The notes beneath the pieces were generated by a model. The model made no database searches and was not told the origin of the DNA. It saw only the letters and a list, made by a program, of their open reading frames with translations. Shown here piece after piece: positions 15,251 to 15,340 of a stretch of DNA of 15,340 bases (its first letter is position 1; each line of letters starts with the position of its first letter). The position numbers and the translations under genes are program-made. Origin of the DNA: an uncultured Pseudomonadota bacterium (GTDB lineage Bacteria; Pseudomonadota; Gammaproteobacteria; Burkholderiales; Methylophilaceae); NCBI GenBank assembly GCA_903854305.1, contig CAINWC010000121.1, forward strand, positions 1 to 15,340. Direction: 5' to 3'.

Positions 15251-15340
15251 ATGGCAGACAATATTGCAGGGATACTGGATGATAAGCAAACGCAAATAGC
15301 CTATGCTCAAGTGCGTGCAATTTTGGATACTGTCGAGGTC
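15251..15340 (+). CDS. Start of an unidentified gene, cut by the window edge
   Basis: An open frame of 30 codons beginning MADNIAGILDDKQTQIAYAQ and running off the end without a stop. The ATG is well supported by AAGGAG (15237-15242), 8 nt upstream. It follows the lipoprotein stop by 15 nt in the same direction. The visible part is hydrophilic and probably helical, with no signal peptide and no recognisable motif; too little is present to name a family. Confidence 0.7.
   Translation, partial: MADNIAGILDDKQTQIAYAQVRAILDTVEV

Overview
The window looks like core chromosome of a betaproteobacterium, most likely a methylotroph of the Methylophilaceae (Methylotenera/Methylophilus type). This rests on the familiar look of the proteins, the moderate A+T bias, and several gene neighbourhoods typical of Betaproteobacteria: nadE-glnB, yciB-yciI-bolA-ppiC, and PHP-yciO-M50 peptidase-trpS. 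The genus is an inference, because no marker RNA is present. No tRNA, rRNA, CRISPR array, insertion sequence or prophage was seen.

Layout. (1) 29-868, minus: serB, serine biosynthesis, divergent from (2) 1012-5690, plus: sucC-sucD (ATGA overlap), a secreted ankyrin-repeat protein 20 nt later, and glutamine-dependent nadE. (3) 5748-6534, plus: glnB (PII) with a good ribosome binding site, then a spacer of about 100 bp filled by a structured inverted repeat (6091-6169), then a small DUF486 membrane protein. (4) 6555-8585, minus: feoA-feoB ferrous iron uptake, convergent with the DUF486 gene. A Fur-box-like palindrome lies upstream of feoA, and the promoter sits so close to the start codon that the mRNA may be leaderless. 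(5) 8749-10770, minus: yciB-yciI-bolA-ppiC, closed by a clear intrinsic terminator (8695-8719). (6) 10991-14543, plus: a PHP-domain phosphoesterase (RNase AM type), yciO, a site-2-protease-like M50 peptidase and trpS. The TrpS carries a four-cysteine pattern very close to that of the iron-sulfur TrpRS of Thermotoga. (7) 14544-15340, plus: a spacer of about 170 bp with a hairpin, an unrecognised lipoprotein translated from a TTG codon, and the start of a second gene that leaves the window.

Functionally this is mostly housekeeping: central carbon, NAD, nitrogen signalling, iron uptake, envelope folding, RNA turnover and tRNA charging. The points most worth a second look are the TrpS cysteine cluster, the 79-bp palindromic element after glnB, the Fur-regulated and possibly leaderless feoA, and the lipoprotein pair after trpS, which looks accessory. 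I found no convincing evidence of a wholly new multi-gene system inside the window. The right edge is the only place where one might begin.
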